A stretch of 64,000 nt of DNA from Bog-756 sp963699085. Lineage in GTDB: Bacteria; Actinomycetota; Acidimicrobiia; Acidimicrobiales; RAAP-2. The notes beneath the pieces are model-generated. The model made no database searches. It saw only the letters and a list, made by a program, of their open reading frames with translations, and was not told where the DNA came from. The stretch lies in NCBI GenBank assembly GCA_963699085.1, contig CAVOTH010000002.1, positions 124,001-188,000 on the forward strand, written 5' to 3'. A program made the position numbers and the translations under genes. Positions 62,873 through 64,000 of this stretch are shown in pieces (the first letter of the stretch is position 1; each line of letters begins with the position of its first letter).

Positions 62873-63058
62873 TCAGTCGGCTCCCCGCTCCTCGTCATCA
62901 GCAGGGGCCTTCGGGAAGCCCGATAGGTGCGGGGTGGCATCGACCAACGCCTCGCAGGCTCGCACGATCTCTGGGTCGCCGCCGCGTAGGTGGGCGTCGA
63001 GGTACTCCCGAGCCTCACCTGCGGTTTTCGGCCTCCAATCGTTGTGCCATTCGGGCAT
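62873..63058 (-). CDS. Small hypothetical protein, 61 residues
   Basis: The protein reads PEWHNDWRPKTAGEAREYLD, then AHLRGGDPEIVRACEALVDA. It is helical, soluble and acidic at the C-terminus. AGGG lies a few bases upstream of the ATG at 63058. No family was recognised. Upstream in-frame sequence to 63454 is antisense to the CAP-domain gene and is rejected. Confidence 0.45.
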   Translation of the reverse strand: MPEWHNDWRPKTAGEAREYLDAHLRGGDPEIVRACEALVDATPHLSGFPKAPADDEERGAD

Positions 63059-63225
63059 GGGCCCTACCGTATCGGGCACAAGCGTCGGGATCCCGCTCTG
63101 TCCTCTCCCTTGACGGGTCACCCCGTTTGGCGTCAGGGGCGGCCAAACTGGTAGCAAGCACGCGACGAGCCCGGGTGGCACGGACCGGGAATCTGAAGGG
63201 GCACGGAGATGCGAGTCAAAAAACG

Positions 63226-64000
63226 TTGACAGGTTCCACCGCGGCACCCCACAACCAGATCCCGACTGGCCGCGGCCGGAAGTGGTCGAGCCGCCCTCTC
63301 TGGGTGGTCGGCGCCATGGGTGCTGCACTGGCCCTCCTGATCGGGCTCCTACTGGTGCCCTCGAGCTCCCCCCGGACGGTACGACCGGCCGACTCTGCAC
63401 CCTCCATCGACACTGTCCAGGCGCTCTACGCCCAGGACCTCCTGGCCCGGACAAACGCCGAACGGGCCGCCCGGAATTCGCCCACCCAGCCGATCCCTGC
63501 TCTCGCCGTGGACCCGGGGCTGGCCGCCGCGGCCCAGTCCTGGTCTGCGGAACTGGCGTCGACCGGCGTGGTTCAAGACCCGTCGCTGCCCGGCTGCGGC
63601 TCGGCGCCGACGGCGGAGCAGATCTGCGAACTCGCCAGCAACTCCGGGGACTCCGGCAGCGGCCCGTGGCCGGGTGACGGATCGGATGGGATGGAGAGCG
63701 ACTTCATGGCCTCCCCGATACACCGGCAGAACATGCTGGATGCCGGCTATGACGAGGTCGGGATCGGTGTCACCTGCGGCGGCGGCCAGGCCTGGACCGT
63801 CGAGCTCTTCGGCTATTCCTACGGGGAGATAGGGTCCGCCCAGGGCCGCGAGGCCGCTCAGCAGGCAGTGGCGGGCGACCCGGTCCCACCCCTGCCGACG
63901 GTGGCGGGCGCCCAGACGGGTGACCCCGTCTACTGCCCGGGCCAGACCGTCGGCCCCGACGGCCAGACGACGTCGGCCGGCGGCCAGTACTCCTACCCCT
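63226..64000 (+). CDS. Secreted CAP-domain (SCP/PR-1-like) protein, 3' end cut by the window edge
   Basis: An open frame of at least 258 residues. A basic N-terminus and signal helix (WVVGAMGAALALLIGLLLV) precede a CAP-like domain: LLARTNAERAARNSPTQPIP, LAAAAQSWSAELASTG, then HRQNMLDAGYDEVGIGVTCG and WTVELFG. Bacterial CAP proteins are extracellular and of mostly unknown activity. The start is uncertain: TTG 63226 gives the best signal peptide, with GTG 63304 and ATG 63316 as alternatives. The C-terminal part is Gly/Gln/Pro-rich. Confidence 0.75.
   Translation, partial: MTGSTAAPHNQIPTGRGRKWSSRPLWVVGAMGAALALLIGLLLVPSSSPRTVRPADSAPSIDTVQALYAQDLLARTNAERAARNSPTQPIPALAVDPGLAAAAQSWSAELASTGVVQDPSLPGCGSAPTAEQICELASNSGDSGSGPWPGDGSDGMESDFMASPIHRQNMLDAGYDEVGIGVTCGGGQAWTVELFGYSYGEIGSAQGREAAQQAVAGDPVPPLPTVAGAQTGDPVYCPGQTVGPDGQTTSAGGQYSYP

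Noticed and set aside
1..64000. CRISPR array, tRNA or rRNA genes, IS transposase
   Set aside because: No regularly spaced direct repeats, no cloverleaf-like or rRNA signature and no transposase motif were recognised on reading. A dedicated tRNA scan was not possible.

Overview
The window is a high-GC actinobacterial chromosome segment. Three features suggest the class Acidimicrobiia, as inference rather than proof: many GTG/TTG starts, WS/DGAT wax ester synthases, and two secreted proteins with the 'GYWLVASDGGIF' repeat that I associate with that class. No rRNA, tRNA, CRISPR array or IS transposase was recognised.

Region 1 (1-30 kb) looks mostly like ordinary chromosome. It opens with a partial DUF4331 gene and a small Tat-signal protein, divergent from tatA-tatB-tatC. 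Then come a DUF4253 protein, nitronate monooxygenase, pirin, CorA, a GH4 glycosidase, and a tight three-gene catabolic operon (Baeyer-Villiger monooxygenase, double-domain SDR, amidohydrolase). Next are secreted proteins, a Tat-exported amine oxidase, YceH, an XRE-nucleotidyltransferase toxin-antitoxin-like pair, a GH78-like secreted glycosidase, the first GYWLVASDGG-repeat protein, an NAD(P)-binding epimerase divergent from its probable TetR regulator, and a K+ channel.

Region 2 (30-47 kb) is an accessory and defence-like island. It holds hipBA (hipA frameshifted), Phd-PIN, an orphan VapB, a GT-C-like membrane protein, a serine beta-lactamase-fold hydrolase, a maltokinase-cap protein, an NlpC/P60 protein with six GYWLVASDGG repeats, a NERD protein with a PLDc-SF2 helicase-DUF3427 gene (frameshifted), a second XRE-nucleotidyltransferase pair, a short tyrosine recombinase, and an RHH-PIN pair. 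A family of short CTCAGC...GCTGAG palindromes lies in the gaps and marks off these modules one by one. This is the most unusual structure in the window.

Region 3 (47-64 kb) holds a large TPR membrane protein, an L,D-transpeptidase and a lipid-metabolism cluster. The cluster has two WS/DGATs, two PlsC-like acyltransferases (one frameshifted), an alpha/beta hydrolase (frameshifted), an acyl-CoA synthetase, and an amidohydrolase with its own promoter-operator and a TetR regulator. A CAP-domain secreted protein runs off the right edge.

Recurrent themes are 4-nt GTGA/ATGA overlaps in toxin-antitoxin pairs, predicted leaderless promoters whose -10 box ends exactly 6 nt before the start codon, and four separate single-base frameshifts that are either sequencing errors or real decay.
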